Shown: positions 1 through 6,465 of the stretch, piece after piece
How the letters are laid out: the number at the start of each line of letters is the position of its first letter
Position numbering within the stretch: the stretch's first letter is position 1
NCBI GenBank assembly: GCA_035290345.1
Contig: DATDUP010000010.1
Span: 1 to 48,508 of the forward strand
Direction: 5' to 3'
DNA from: DATDUP01 sp035290345
GTDB taxonomy: Bacteria; Patescibacteriota; Patescibacteriia; Magasanikbacterales; UBA922
Length of the DNA: 48,508 bases
Position numbers and translations under genes: made by a program
The notes under the pieces: generated by a model
What the model was told of the DNA's origin: nothing
Database searches by the model: none
Seen by the model: only the letters and a program-made list of their open reading frames with translations

Positions 1-338
1 ATCGCGAAGTTGCCAATCATCGGGGCTGACCGACGCAGCTTTTCTTCCATGTCGGCCGGAATGATGTGAGCTCCGCCGTAAAGAATGGGACCCCAGATCG
101 TGGGCAGGTGCTCATAACCAAGAATCGGACCATCCTTTGCCCGCTGGCACAAGTCCAACATTTCTGATACTGTTCTCTGAAAGATGGCCGCACTTTGCCG
201 GCCGTAAGTGGCCAAGCTGCAGATCATCTTGAGAGCCGCATCCACATCACAGACAAAGATCCGCACCCGGCCATAATCAAACCGGTACAGACGACCGCCT
301 TCCTCATGGACCAATTGCACGTCTACTTCTTCCTTCAT
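1..338 (-). CDS. Unknown GC-rich protein, 3' end outside window
   Basis: The reading frame is open from an ATG at 338 to the left edge (112 codons, no stop). The protein begins MKEEVDVQLVHEEGGRLYRF and is soluble, with no signal peptide or membrane segment in the visible part; I do not recognise a family. The start is well fixed: GGAGGTGAG (342-350) sits four bases before the ATG. Codons favour G/C in the third position (CTG, GTC, GGC, CGG), unlike the operon genes of this window. It belongs by style to the group of isolated GC-rich genes seen at 900, 14244, 27621, 29068, 41048 and 41862. A terminator-like hairpin lies between its promoter and its ribosome binding site, suggesting attenuation. 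Confidence 0.75.
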   Translation of the reverse strand, partial: MKEEVDVQLVHEEGGRLYRFDYGRVRIFVCDVDAALKMICSLATYGRQSAAIFQRTVSEMLDLCQRAKDGPILGYEHLPTIWGPILYGGAHIIPADMEEKLRRSAPMIGNFA

Positions 339-341
339 GTC

Positions 342-350
342 TCACCTCCA
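342..350 (-). promoter_or_regulatory. Strong Shine-Dalgarno site of the gene at 1-338
   Basis: On the minus strand GGAGGTGAG precedes the ATG at 338 by four bases. Most housekeeping genes of the window lack such a site. Confidence 0.8.
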
Positions 351-357
351 AAAGAGC

Positions 358-390
358 ATAAAAAAACAGACCCGAAATGGGTCTAGTTTT
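358..390 (-). terminator. Terminator-like hairpin inside the leader of the gene at 1-338
   Basis: AGACCC (minus strand, 384-379) pairs with GGGTCT (373-368) across a five-base loop and is followed by G and seven T, a good intrinsic terminator on the minus strand. It ends about ten bases before the Shine-Dalgarno site, so it must be read through for the gene at 1-338 to be expressed from any upstream promoter. It could instead be the terminator of the small gene at 536-703. The other face also has a short T run after the stem (387-391). Confidence 0.65.
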
Positions 391-402
391 TAAGAGGGTT
401 AG

Positions 403-514
403 AAGACAAGCTTTTTCCTGCTTTCTGCCCTCCCTGGACAAATTGCGTTGGCTTGTCTTTGGACATCATATAGATATCTGTCATATTGTAGCACCACCAC
501 CTAACCCGGCTCAA
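403..514 (-). promoter_or_regulatory. Promoter and structured leader upstream of the gene at 1-338
   Basis: A minus-strand promoter is suggested by TTGAGC (514-509) and TACAAT (490-485) with an 18-base spacer. The predicted transcript begins near 478. In it GCTTGTCTT (451-459) and AAGACAAGC (403-411), as written on the plus strand, are exact complements, giving a 9-bp stem that closes a loop of about 39 bases. The terminator-like hairpin at 358-390 follows. Stem, then terminator, then RBS is the usual layout of an attenuator or riboswitch, but I cannot match it to a known class. Confidence 0.45.
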
Positions 515-535
515 GTCCGAGGCTGTGTATAGATT

Positions 536-703
536 TTACTGCTGACTCTCCGTTTCACCACCTGTGAGCATCCCGGACCAAGAAGCAGGTTCTAGGGAAT
601 CAGCCGGAGCCAACCAATCAAAAAAACAAGCCAACAAAAAAAGCAGACCGCCAAAGCCTGCCACGGCCAAAGCCGTGTATACCACCCATCCTTTCTTTTT
701 CAT
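536..703 (-). CDS. Small single-pass membrane protein, unknown
   Basis: A 55-residue protein starting MKKKGWVVYTALAVAGF with one long hydrophobic segment (about residues 6-29) and a short polar, acidic C-terminal tail. The lysines before the segment suggest an inside-to-outside anchor. The frame extends upstream to 811, but that extension crosses a predicted promoter (TTGGCA 796-791, TAAACA 773-768, spacer 17) and a terminator hairpin, so I prefer the ATG at 703. There is no convincing Shine-Dalgarno site. Family unknown. It could be a spurious frame, although the N-terminal lysines plus hydrophobic stretch look like a real small membrane protein. Confidence 0.45.
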   Translation of the reverse strand: MKKKGWVVYTALAVAGFGGLLFLLACFFDWLAPADSLEPASWSGMLTGGETESQQ

Positions 704-728
704 ATCTTGATTAATTCCAACCCCAAGC

Positions 729-765
729 AAAAACCGCCCAAGGCGGAGGTGAACCCTCCTTTTTC
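729..765. terminator. Back-to-back terminators, one for each strand
   Basis: On the minus strand CCGCC-TTG-GGCGG is followed by five T (746-729). On the plus strand GGAGG-TGAAC-CCTCC is followed by TTTTTC (745-765). The two hairpins share the bases GG at 745-746, so they exclude each other. The pair insulates the GC-rich gene at 900 from its left neighbours. The minus-strand one lies between the predicted promoter of the small gene at 536-703 and its start codon. Confidence 0.6.
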
Positions 766-832
766 TTTGTTTATCATGTCCAGCTTTTTTTGCCAAATCA
801 GATATCCACAATTACCGTTCACTGGTCCGCTA

Positions 833-862
833 TTGACAAAATCATAATTTTATTGTATCCTT
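833..862 (+). promoter_or_regulatory. Probable promoter of the gene at 900
   Basis: TTGACA at 833-838 is a perfect -35 box. Candidate -10 boxes are TGTATC (855-860, spacer 16) or TATCCT (857-862, spacer 18). Confidence 0.55.
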
Positions 863-899
863 TCCCTCGTGTTTTCCGAGTTCAACTATGGAGGAAAAG

Positions 900-1346
900 A
901 TGAAATTCGGAACCTGTGTGGTCAACGATGGGAAAGAGTGGGTCGTGTACCTGGAGTTCTACGAAGAGGAAGAAGGCGAGGAGCGTCAGACCGAAAGCAT
1001 GGTCATCGCTTTCAGCCGGGTCCAGGCCGTGAACCATGTCCGGTCCAAGGGGATCGAACCGGAGAAGGTCGACAAGCTCATCGCGGTCCTCGCCCAGTCC
1101 AACCTGCCCGAAGGAGACGGGAAGGACGAACCGCCGGTGGTGGTAGCTGAAGGGCTGGCCGCCAAGTACCTCTCCATCATGGTCGGCCTGATGCGCCACT
1201 ACAAGCGCCAGGCCCAGAGCCAGGACACGGTCTCGGTCACGCTCGTCATCCCGGGTGAGATGTACCGAGCAATGCACGAGACGTGCCCGTGCTGCCACCC
1301 GACGGAGGAGGGCAAGACAGAGGAAGGAGACAAGGCCGACAAATAG
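900..1346 (+). CDS. Unknown GC-rich protein with C-terminal CPCCH motif
   Basis: A 148-residue soluble protein starting MKFGTCVVNDGKEW. An earlier in-frame ATG at 888 exists, but GGAGG at 890-894 lies just after it and five bases before the ATG at 900, so 900 is the likely start. The N-terminal half is beta-rich in appearance with an acidic stretch (EFYEEEEGEE); near residue 130 is a CPCCH cluster that could bind metal; the tail is charged and probably disordered. Family not recognised. Third positions are strongly G/C, in contrast with the flanking genes. The gene stands alone between a double terminator (729-765) and its own terminator (1419-1450), with two more hairpins after the stop. The membership of a shared class of cassettes is inference. 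Confidence 0.75.
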   Translation: MKFGTCVVNDGKEWVVYLEFYEEEEGEERQTESMVIAFSRVQAVNHVRSKGIEPEKVDKLIAVLAQSNLPEGDGKDEPPVVVAEGLAAKYLSIMVGLMRHYKRQAQSQDTVSVTLVIPGEMYRAMHETCPCCHPTEEGKTEEGDKADK

Positions 1347-1411
1347 TCGGCATTTGGAAGGAGAGACACGCCGAGCGTGAGTCTGTCGACCGACATCACT
1401 CACGTTCGGCG
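1335..1411 (+). other. Two stable hairpins in the 3' region of the gene at 900
   Basis: GCCGAC (1335-1340) pairs with GTCGGC (1346-1351) around the TAG stop codon. Next, 14 bases at 1369-1382 pair with 1398-1411 with only one G-U pair, around a 15-base loop that itself contains TGTCG/CGACA. These precede the terminator at 1419-1450 and are longer than an ordinary terminator needs. Confidence 0.7.
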
Positions 1412-1418
1412 ATAGACT

Positions 1419-1450
1419 AAAGCAACCTATATCAGGTTGTTTTAGTTTTT
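1419..1450 (+). terminator. Intrinsic terminator of the gene at 900
   Basis: CAACCT (1423-1428) pairs with AGGTTG (1434-1439), extended outward by a G-T and A-T pairs, followed by TTTTAG and a T run. The stop codon of the convergent glycosylase gene lies inside this hairpin. Confidence 0.75.
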
Positions 1451-1800
1451 TTCTTTCTCCCCTCTGCAAAGGAGAGAAGACAGGAACAATTTTTTTGACG
1501 AAGAATTTCCTGTTGTTCGTGACGGGTGTTGAGCAGAATGGTTTGCCGCGATTTACCGCTGGCCAGAGTTTTATCTAACTGACTGCAATGACGATACCCC
1601 CGCCGCTTCAATTCATGTATTTCTCTTTCGTGACGCAAGTAGAGCGCCTTCAATCTTCCTATCCAGCGCCTTACTTCCGGATGTTGACGATATCCTTTTT
1701 TCTTCTGCGTCAGAATCGTCCAGATAGCATGTAATTCCCGATGTTCGGCCAGGAGATGTTGGCGACAGAGCCAGGATGGAGAGATATCCCAAATACGCAT
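1432..1800 (-). CDS. Pyrimidine-dimer DNA glycosylase (T4 endonuclease V family)
   Basis: A 122-residue protein beginning MRIWDISPSWLCRQHLL, followed by EHRELHAIW, a GYRQHPEVRRW segment, LKALYLRHE and RRGYRHCSQL. These are the conserved blocks of the Pyr_excise family (T4 DenV type), which cuts the glycosylic bond at cyclobutane pyrimidine dimers and nicks the abasic site. The family uses the N-terminal amino group and an early glutamate (Glu in EHRELH) for catalysis; both are visible here. The basic C-terminal tail (KKKTKTT) is compatible with DNA binding. The gene follows the ATP-grasp gene by nine bases on the same strand, so the two are likely co-transcribed. It converges on the GC-rich gene at 900 and its stop codon lies in the shared terminator. 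The protein probably handles UV damage. Confidence 0.88.
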   Translation of the reverse strand: MRIWDISPSWLCRQHLLAEHRELHAIWTILTQKKKGYRQHPEVRRWIGRLKALYLRHEREIHELKRRGYRHCSQLDKTLASGKSRQTILLNTRHEQQEILRQKNCSCLLSFAEGRKKKTKTT

Positions 1801-1809
1801 ATTTTTCCG

Positions 1810-2775
1810 TCATCTTTGCTGTAGCGATACAGACAATCTGGTGACAAACTGGATAATTTTTTTTGCCACATTTCTGGGGCGTCCGTGCGTCGGATGATTA
1901 TGAATATCTAGGGACGGGTTCCCATTGATTTCAAGTATAAAAAAATACTTTTTGTCCGGATACTTAAATATGTCTGTACAAATTAAATCTATACCGATGA
2001 GATTCTTACCAACCATTTTTGACAAAGAAACAGCCATCTTTTTAATCTCTGGGTGTATATCATCGGTGATGTCCTTCGTCTCCCCTCCTTCTGCCAGACA
2101 AGCATTGCCTTTGATGTATATAATTTTATTCTTTGGTAAAACACTTCTCAATTTCACCCCTTGTTTTTTGAGGATATACAGTAATTTTTTGTCAAAAGGG
2201 GTGCGACGCTCTGTAGTATTTTGTTTTGTCTGGATAATTTTACGTACCGTAGATCGACCATCTCCGACAATATGGGGATGAATCATTTGTAAACCAGCGA
2301 TTACCCTATCGCCAAGAACTAAAATACGGTATTCTTTTCCGAACACCATTTCCTGAGCAATCATGCTTTGATACTTGGGGAGATTTTTCCGAATAATCTT
2401 TTGAGCCTCGTGGCCATCCATGATGAACGGAAAAACGCCCTGGCTATTTGATCCATGGGCATTTTTTATGATGATCGGATAAACTAAATTATGTAACTGA
2501 TCTTCTACCTGCCGCCGGTTGTATGTTTTGTAATAAAAGCTTTCAGTTTTAGGAGAAGACCACCCATGAGAAACGAGAAGCTTATACGTAATGTCCTTGT
2601 ATTCAGTTAACCGGCCGCTCACATATGAATTGCGGGTGACGGTGATGTGTCGCTCAAGTAAAAATCGTTTACCAGCCACATTCACATAAAAACAATCGCG
2701 CTCAGGGAGAAACTCCTCAATTGTCCCCCCCATGTCCAAGACTGTATCTCTAATTACCGAAGAATTACTTTTCAT
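1810..2775 (-). CDS. ATP-grasp ligase, cyanophycin synthetase/GshAB-like
   Basis: A 321-residue ATP-grasp protein. Visible family blocks are YPIIIKNAHGSNSQGVFPF (first ATP-binding lysine and glycine loop), EYRILVLGDRVIAGL, HIVGDGRSTVRKII, then AEGGETKDITDDIHPE, GIDLICTDI and the metal-binding FILEINGNPSLDIH. The VGDGxxTVR and GGExxDxTDxxHPE signatures are those of the ATP-grasp part of cyanophycin synthetase and of the glutathione-forming GshAB, RimK relatives that join an acid to an amine. Only the ATP-grasp part is present; there is no Mur-ligase half, so the substrate is unknown. A TTG at 2811 would add 12 residues, but the ATG at 2775 with GAGAG upstream is the better start. It is followed closely by the glycosylase gene. 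Confidence 0.8.
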   Translation of the reverse strand: MKSNSSVIRDTVLDMGGTIEEFLPERDCFYVNVAGKRFLLERHITVTRNSYVSGRLTEYKDITYKLLVSHGWSSPKTESFYYKTYNRRQVEDQLHNLVYPIIIKNAHGSNSQGVFPFIMDGHEAQKIIRKNLPKYQSMIAQEMVFGKEYRILVLGDRVIAGLQMIHPHIVGDGRSTVRKIIQTKQNTTERRTPFDKKLLYILKKQGVKLRSVLPKNKIIYIKGNACLAEGGETKDITDDIHPEIKKMAVSLSKMVGKNLIGIDLICTDIFKYPDKKYFFILEINGNPSLDIHNHPTHGRPRNVAKKIIQFVTRLSVSLQQR

Positions 2776-2910
2776 GATCTGTATACTCTCACACGTGATC
2801 CAAAAAGTCAAAACGATATTTTTTCTTAATCCGAACCAAGAGGACTATTCTCCCTCTTCCATTAGGACCGCTAGAAACTACTAGATCAACCGAATCCGAC
2901 GCGGCCGGAC

Positions 2911-4440
2911 TTATTGCCTCACTATTTTTTTGTTCTCTAGATCAATCAAGAATTTGGCCTGTCCACCCACATTCAATATCCACTGATCAATCGTCCCCTC
3001 TTGCCAGGTCACCCAAGCATCTTTGTTACCATCATTCTCAAAAATCCCTGGTTCATTTGGATTGGCAGACAGACTAGCAGTAAACGATTCTTTTGTCTTC
3101 CAATCATAGACCGCAAAGTTGTAAGCTGACAAGAGGCCATCCATTTCACTTTGTCCCAAAGATAAGATTACGACCACTCGACCGTCAGGAGAAATCTTTA
3201 AAGCTGAATAATAACTATCGAGAATATAAAAATTCGCCAAAGTCGTAAGACTGAAATCAGACATTCGTCCTTGTTCCAAACCAACACTGGAATGGACCAA
3301 ATATGAATCCACAGACAAGGGGGTCACATTATAAAAGAGCCGAAGAGCAACAGGCACCCCGATCCAAGCCTGTCCGTCGTAGTATTCTAAATTTATCGCT
3401 CCATTACTGGCCGGCTGTTCCCGCCAGTTCATATATTCTTCTGGTGGAGGCAAGAGGGCGGCAAATTCGCTGCTCGTCTCATAGCCAACGAGCCTCTTGA
3501 TACGGGCGGCGATAATAAAATCAGCCTTTTTCTCATCATATTTAGCCAACACATCATACCGGCTATCATTTTCTTCATCAGAGTAGACGGCTAACAATTC
3601 CCCATCCACGGTTAACAGGACATCATCAAAATCTACTCTCTCCGCTGATCGGTTCGGAAAAAAATGAGCAGGGCCGAAAGCGACCCATTTATCCAGTTCC
3701 GGGTCATAATGAGACAAACCGCCAGCTGAACCGGCATTGGCGATAACCTCGGCCCAGACTTCTCCACCCTTGGCCCGAACGCGAGAGCTGAAATTGGTTC
3801 CGCCGGTACCCAGTTCATCGTCATAAAAAACCAAATTTCGATCTTGAGTATTTATCCTAGCCACCCCGGCGGTCGTTCCCACCCACAAAGTCTGGCCCAT
3901 TGAGGCAAACTGGAAATTCTCCAGGGTTTTAAAACCGTCTTTCTCAGTATATTTATAGACTACTTGATTCTTCAATAAATCAATTTCGTAAATACCAATC
4001 ATCTGGCAAGCCAAAAACAGTCGGTCGCCAACAATGGTCATACCAAAGTATCTTTCGGAAAAATCCTCAAACTGACAAGGGGCTATTTCCGGCCGGCTAC
4101 GAGCGATGAGTCGGCCCGTGGCGTCAAAACGCAAAATTTTGTTGTCAGCTAAAACAAAAAGATCATTGCCGTATTTTTCCGCGGCCCAAGTATGGATGTA
4201 GCCTTCCCAGTACCCCAACAGATCCTTGTTTTCCAACTCTCCGGCTGATTTGTCAGAAAAATATGAAACAAAAAAAGGCTCGGCCTCAACCATCTCCGAA
4301 TCAGAAGGGAACGCCGCCGCATTCTTTCCCAGCCCAGGTACTTCAGCTGATCTTGGGTGGTTGACCAACCAATACGCCGCCCACGCCAACCCCCCGAATA
4401 TCACCAGGGCGACAATCCACACCACACTCTTTTTTATCAT
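2911..4440 (-). CDS. Membrane-anchored beta-propeller protein
   Basis: A 509-residue protein with an N-terminal membrane anchor (MIKKSVVWIVALVIFGGLAW, residues 5-28) and a long extracytoplasmic part made of WD/Kelch-like beta repeats. One repeat reads TLWVGTTAGVARIN, close to the repeats of two-component-regulator propellers; others are GGLSHYDPELDKWVAFGP and WAAEKYGNDLFVLADNKI. No catalytic motif is visible. The anchor could also be a signal peptide, since several small residues follow it. It stands alone, more than 100 bases from its neighbours. The same design, anchor plus propeller, recurs in this window at 15530 and 23823. The likely role is protein binding at the cell surface, which is inference. 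Confidence 0.7.
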   Translation of the reverse strand: MIKKSVVWIVALVIFGGLAWAAYWLVNHPRSAEVPGLGKNAAAFPSDSEMVEAEPFFVSYFSDKSAGELENKDLLGYWEGYIHTWAAEKYGNDLFVLADNKILRFDATGRLIARSRPEIAPCQFEDFSERYFGMTIVGDRLFLACQMIGIYEIDLLKNQVVYKYTEKDGFKTLENFQFASMGQTLWVGTTAGVARINTQDRNLVFYDDELGTGGTNFSSRVRAKGGEVWAEVIANAGSAGGLSHYDPELDKWVAFGPAHFFPNRSAERVDFDDVLLTVDGELLAVYSDEENDSRYDVLAKYDEKKADFIIAARIKRLVGYETSSEFAALLPPPEEYMNWREQPASNGAINLEYYDGQAWIGVPVALRLFYNVTPLSVDSYLVHSSVGLEQGRMSDFSLTTLANFYILDSYYSALKISPDGRVVVILSLGQSEMDGLLSAYNFAVYDWKTKESFTASLSANPNEPGIFENDGNKDAWVTWQEGTIDQWILNVGGQAKFLIDLENKKIVRQ

Positions 4441-4599
4441 ACAAATAACTTAATATATTACCCCCATATCCTAACACAAAAAGAAAAAATCCGCACGATT
4501 TCTTTTTTCCCACCTACGAGCATGTTTTTTACAATTTCGGCCTTCCTGACGACACCGACCACAATGAGTTACCGAATTTTACTAGATTTTAGCCATCAA

Positions 4600-5034
4600 T
4601 CACCGTTTCTTTATCATCTTCACATTCCCCGCTTGAGTCTCTCCTGTCACTACAAAGGCAAATGATTGGTAAAAATGAGTTAAATTTTTTTCTTCCGGAT
4701 CGTAGGTAATTGAAAAGTGCGTATAATCCACAGGAAAATCATTGGCCAAAACCGTCTGCAGTAGTTGTCGTCCAATCCCCTGTTTTCTGTATGAATCTAA
4801 AACAAAAAGGTCGGAGACAAAGACGGAATTAGGCAATTCTTTATGGTCTTTGCCAAAGAGTTGGCACAAAACATAACCAACTACTTTTTTACCGTCTTTC
4901 GCGACCCATACCAGGCTATTTTTCAAAGCCTGCTTAATTTTTTCTTCTCTAGTAATTTCAGAAGAATCAAAAATGATACTCAATTTGAATATTTCCCGAA
5001 TATCACCTAATCTTGACTTTTCAATTTTAATCAT
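4600..5034 (-). CDS. GNAT-family N-acetyltransferase
   Basis: A 144-residue protein with the standard GNAT layout: N-terminal MIKIEKSRLGDIREIF, a central GYVLCQL strand, and the acetyl-CoA loop in VLDSYRKQGIGRQLL (R/Q-x-x-G-x-G/A, about residue 95-103), then HFYQSFAFVVTGE. The substrate cannot be told from sequence. It begins eight bases after the methyltransferase gene ends on the same strand, so the two probably share a transcript. Confidence 0.85.
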   Translation of the reverse strand: MIKIEKSRLGDIREIFKLSIIFDSSEITREEKIKQALKNSLVWVAKDGKKVVGYVLCQLFGKDHKELPNSVFVSDLFVLDSYRKQGIGRQLLQTVLANDFPVDYTHFSITYDPEEKNLTHFYQSFAFVVTGETQAGNVKMIKKR

Positions 5035-5042
5035 TTTGCAAA

Positions 5043-5687
5043 TTATTTCTCTCCACTAATTATCCAATGACCATGGACAATCTTACCATGATCATCTAAT
5101 ACTATCTTAACCTTTTTAAAATTCTCAAATAATTTCTTTACTTCTAGTTTAGTATAAAAACTATGCGCCAAGCCTTTTTCCGGACCCGAAACAGGCGCAA
5201 AAGTACCACCGCCAAGATCCTGGTGGTTCAGAAAGGTCTTCCATTCCCGATTACTTTTTAGATCAGGTAAGGTTATAAAAAATTTACCACCAGGCACAAG
5301 GGCGGCATAAATTTCGTCTATAACTTTTTTGACAGCTGGCTTTAAGCCGTGGTGAACCGTTGCAATTGAAAAAATTAAATTATACTTCTTTCTCGGTATC
5401 TTGTACTCGAACATGTCGGCTTTGATTATACGGGATCCGCTCTTAAGATTACTTTTCGTCATTCTTACTGCGGTAGGACTAGAGTCAATGCCATCTACTC
5501 TAAAACCCAGTTTCTGCAAAAAAACCAAATACTTTCCCATCCCGCAGCCTATTTCTAAAGCATATTTTACTTCCCACTTATCGTCCTTAACAAAATCAAC
5601 AAACAAAGGAAGTAGTTTTCCCTCGATCGTCGCCCACGCCGGACCACCTTTTAAATAATCTTTGTAAATTTTATCCCAAATCGTCAC
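5043..5687 (-). CDS. Class I SAM-dependent methyltransferase
   Basis: A 214-residue protein with motif I in ALEIGCGMGKYLVFL (about residues 42-56), an acidic residue ending the next strand in GIDSSPTAV, and the motif IV region KYNLIFSIATVHHGL. C-terminal blocks GKFFITLPDLKSN and SGPEKGLAHSFYT match the Methyltransf_11/25 type. Substrate unknown. It lies between a GNAT gene and a LysE-type exporter on the same strand. The group looks like a small accessory operon for making or exporting a small molecule, though that is inference. Confidence 0.85.
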   Translation of the reverse strand: MTIWDKIYKDYLKGGPAWATIEGKLLPLFVDFVKDDKWEVKYALEIGCGMGKYLVFLQKLGFRVDGIDSSPTAVRMTKSNLKSGSRIIKADMFEYKIPRKKYNLIFSIATVHHGLKPAVKKVIDEIYAALVPGGKFFITLPDLKSNREWKTFLNHQDLGGGTFAPVSGPEKGLAHSFYTKLEVKKLFENFKKVKIVLDDHGKIVHGHWIISGEK

Positions 5688-5709
5688 AAAAAGACTAATT
5701 TCAAATAGT

Positions 5710-6327
5710 TTAATTAGAGAAAAATAAACAACTTTGAACCACTGCTTTTACCGCAAAGAACACCAGCAACAGAGCAAATATCTTAAACACGGTAGCGACC
5801 AAATTCTTTTTCAACAACAGTGGCCTAAATCTTGAAAAAGCAAAACCGAGCGAAGTGGTCATCACTAACCAGCCTAATTCCATAGCGACCAAAAAAATAA
5901 TTACCCCACCGAGAATTTGTTCTTGCAATACAAATGCTCGGGGAACACAAACTGTAATCCAAAAAATCCAAAAACCACCATTTAACAAAGTAAGCAAAAA
6001 TATTTTTGAAAAAATAAATACCTCTTTGTTCTCACCATCTATCTTGTCTATTTTCCACACTTTGATCGCTAACCAGATCAGATAAACCGAACCAACTATT
6101 GAGATAACGTAAAAATATGATTCTGGGATATTCAAAGAATATATCACCAACAGTATCGCAGTTGCCACAATTGTCTCCGCAAATAATGCTCTTAATACCA
6201 CTCTTAAACTTTTTTTGAAACCACTATTAAGAACTTCCGTAAAAACAGCAGTAAGCATTGGACCCGGCACCGCCCCACCAATTAAACCAAGCAAAAATAT
6301 TTCTATTATTTGAGCAGTAATTTCCAT
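5710..6327 (-). CDS. LysE/RhtB-family amino-acid exporter
   Basis: A 205-residue polytopic membrane protein with about six hydrophobic segments. The N-terminal GLIGGAVPGPMLTAVFTE carries the G-x-x-PGP signature of LysE/RhtB transporters, which expel amino acids or related compounds. I chose the ATG at 6327 (MEITAQIIEIF) because GAGGAT precedes it by six bases; a longer frame to 6384 adds a polar stretch that does not fit the family. It is the first gene of the run 6327-4600 on the minus strand. Substrate unknown. Confidence 0.85.
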   Translation of the reverse strand: MEITAQIIEIFLLGLIGGAVPGPMLTAVFTEVLNSGFKKSLRVVLRALFAETIVATAILLVIYSLNIPESYFYVISIVGSVYLIWLAIKVWKIDKIDGENKEVFIFSKIFLLTLLNGGFWIFWITVCVPRAFVLQEQILGGVIIFLVAMELGWLVMTTSLGFAFSRFRPLLLKKNLVATVFKIFALLLVFFAVKAVVQSCLFFSN

Positions 6328-6387
6328 ATAGTTATCCTCATCAATTATACTACAAAATCGCCTTTGGAGCGATTTACAAGACATCGT

Positions 6388-6456
6388 CTAGGGAGTCAGA
6401 ACTGCCTTAAAAAAGGAAAGAGTATATCTCGATACTCTACTTGATTTAGTCCCTAG
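6388..6456. terminator. Terminator of the PEP-utilizing gene inside a longer inverted pair
   Basis: On the minus strand AGAGTAT-CGAGAT-ATACTCT (6438-6419) is followed by TTCC and six T (to 6409), an intrinsic terminator for the gene ending at 6466. CTAGGGA at 6388-6394 and TCCCTAG at 6450-6456 enclose it and could form an outer stem. Confidence 0.65.
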
Positions 6457-6465
6457 TGGCACCTA

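Noticed and set aside
195..386. Plus-strand frame of 63 codons at the left edge
   Set aside because: It lies opposite the better-supported minus-strand gene with an SD and runs through a terminator hairpin.
882..1469. Long minus-strand frame (195 codons) opposite the gene at 900
   Set aside because: Shadow of GC-rich coding sequence; it also runs through the terminator and into the glycosylase gene.
6388..6456. CTAGGGA/TCCCTAG inverted pair as possible insertion-sequence ends
   Set aside because: Only 7 bp apart by 55 bases, no transposase and no target duplication; more simply an outer stem around a terminator.
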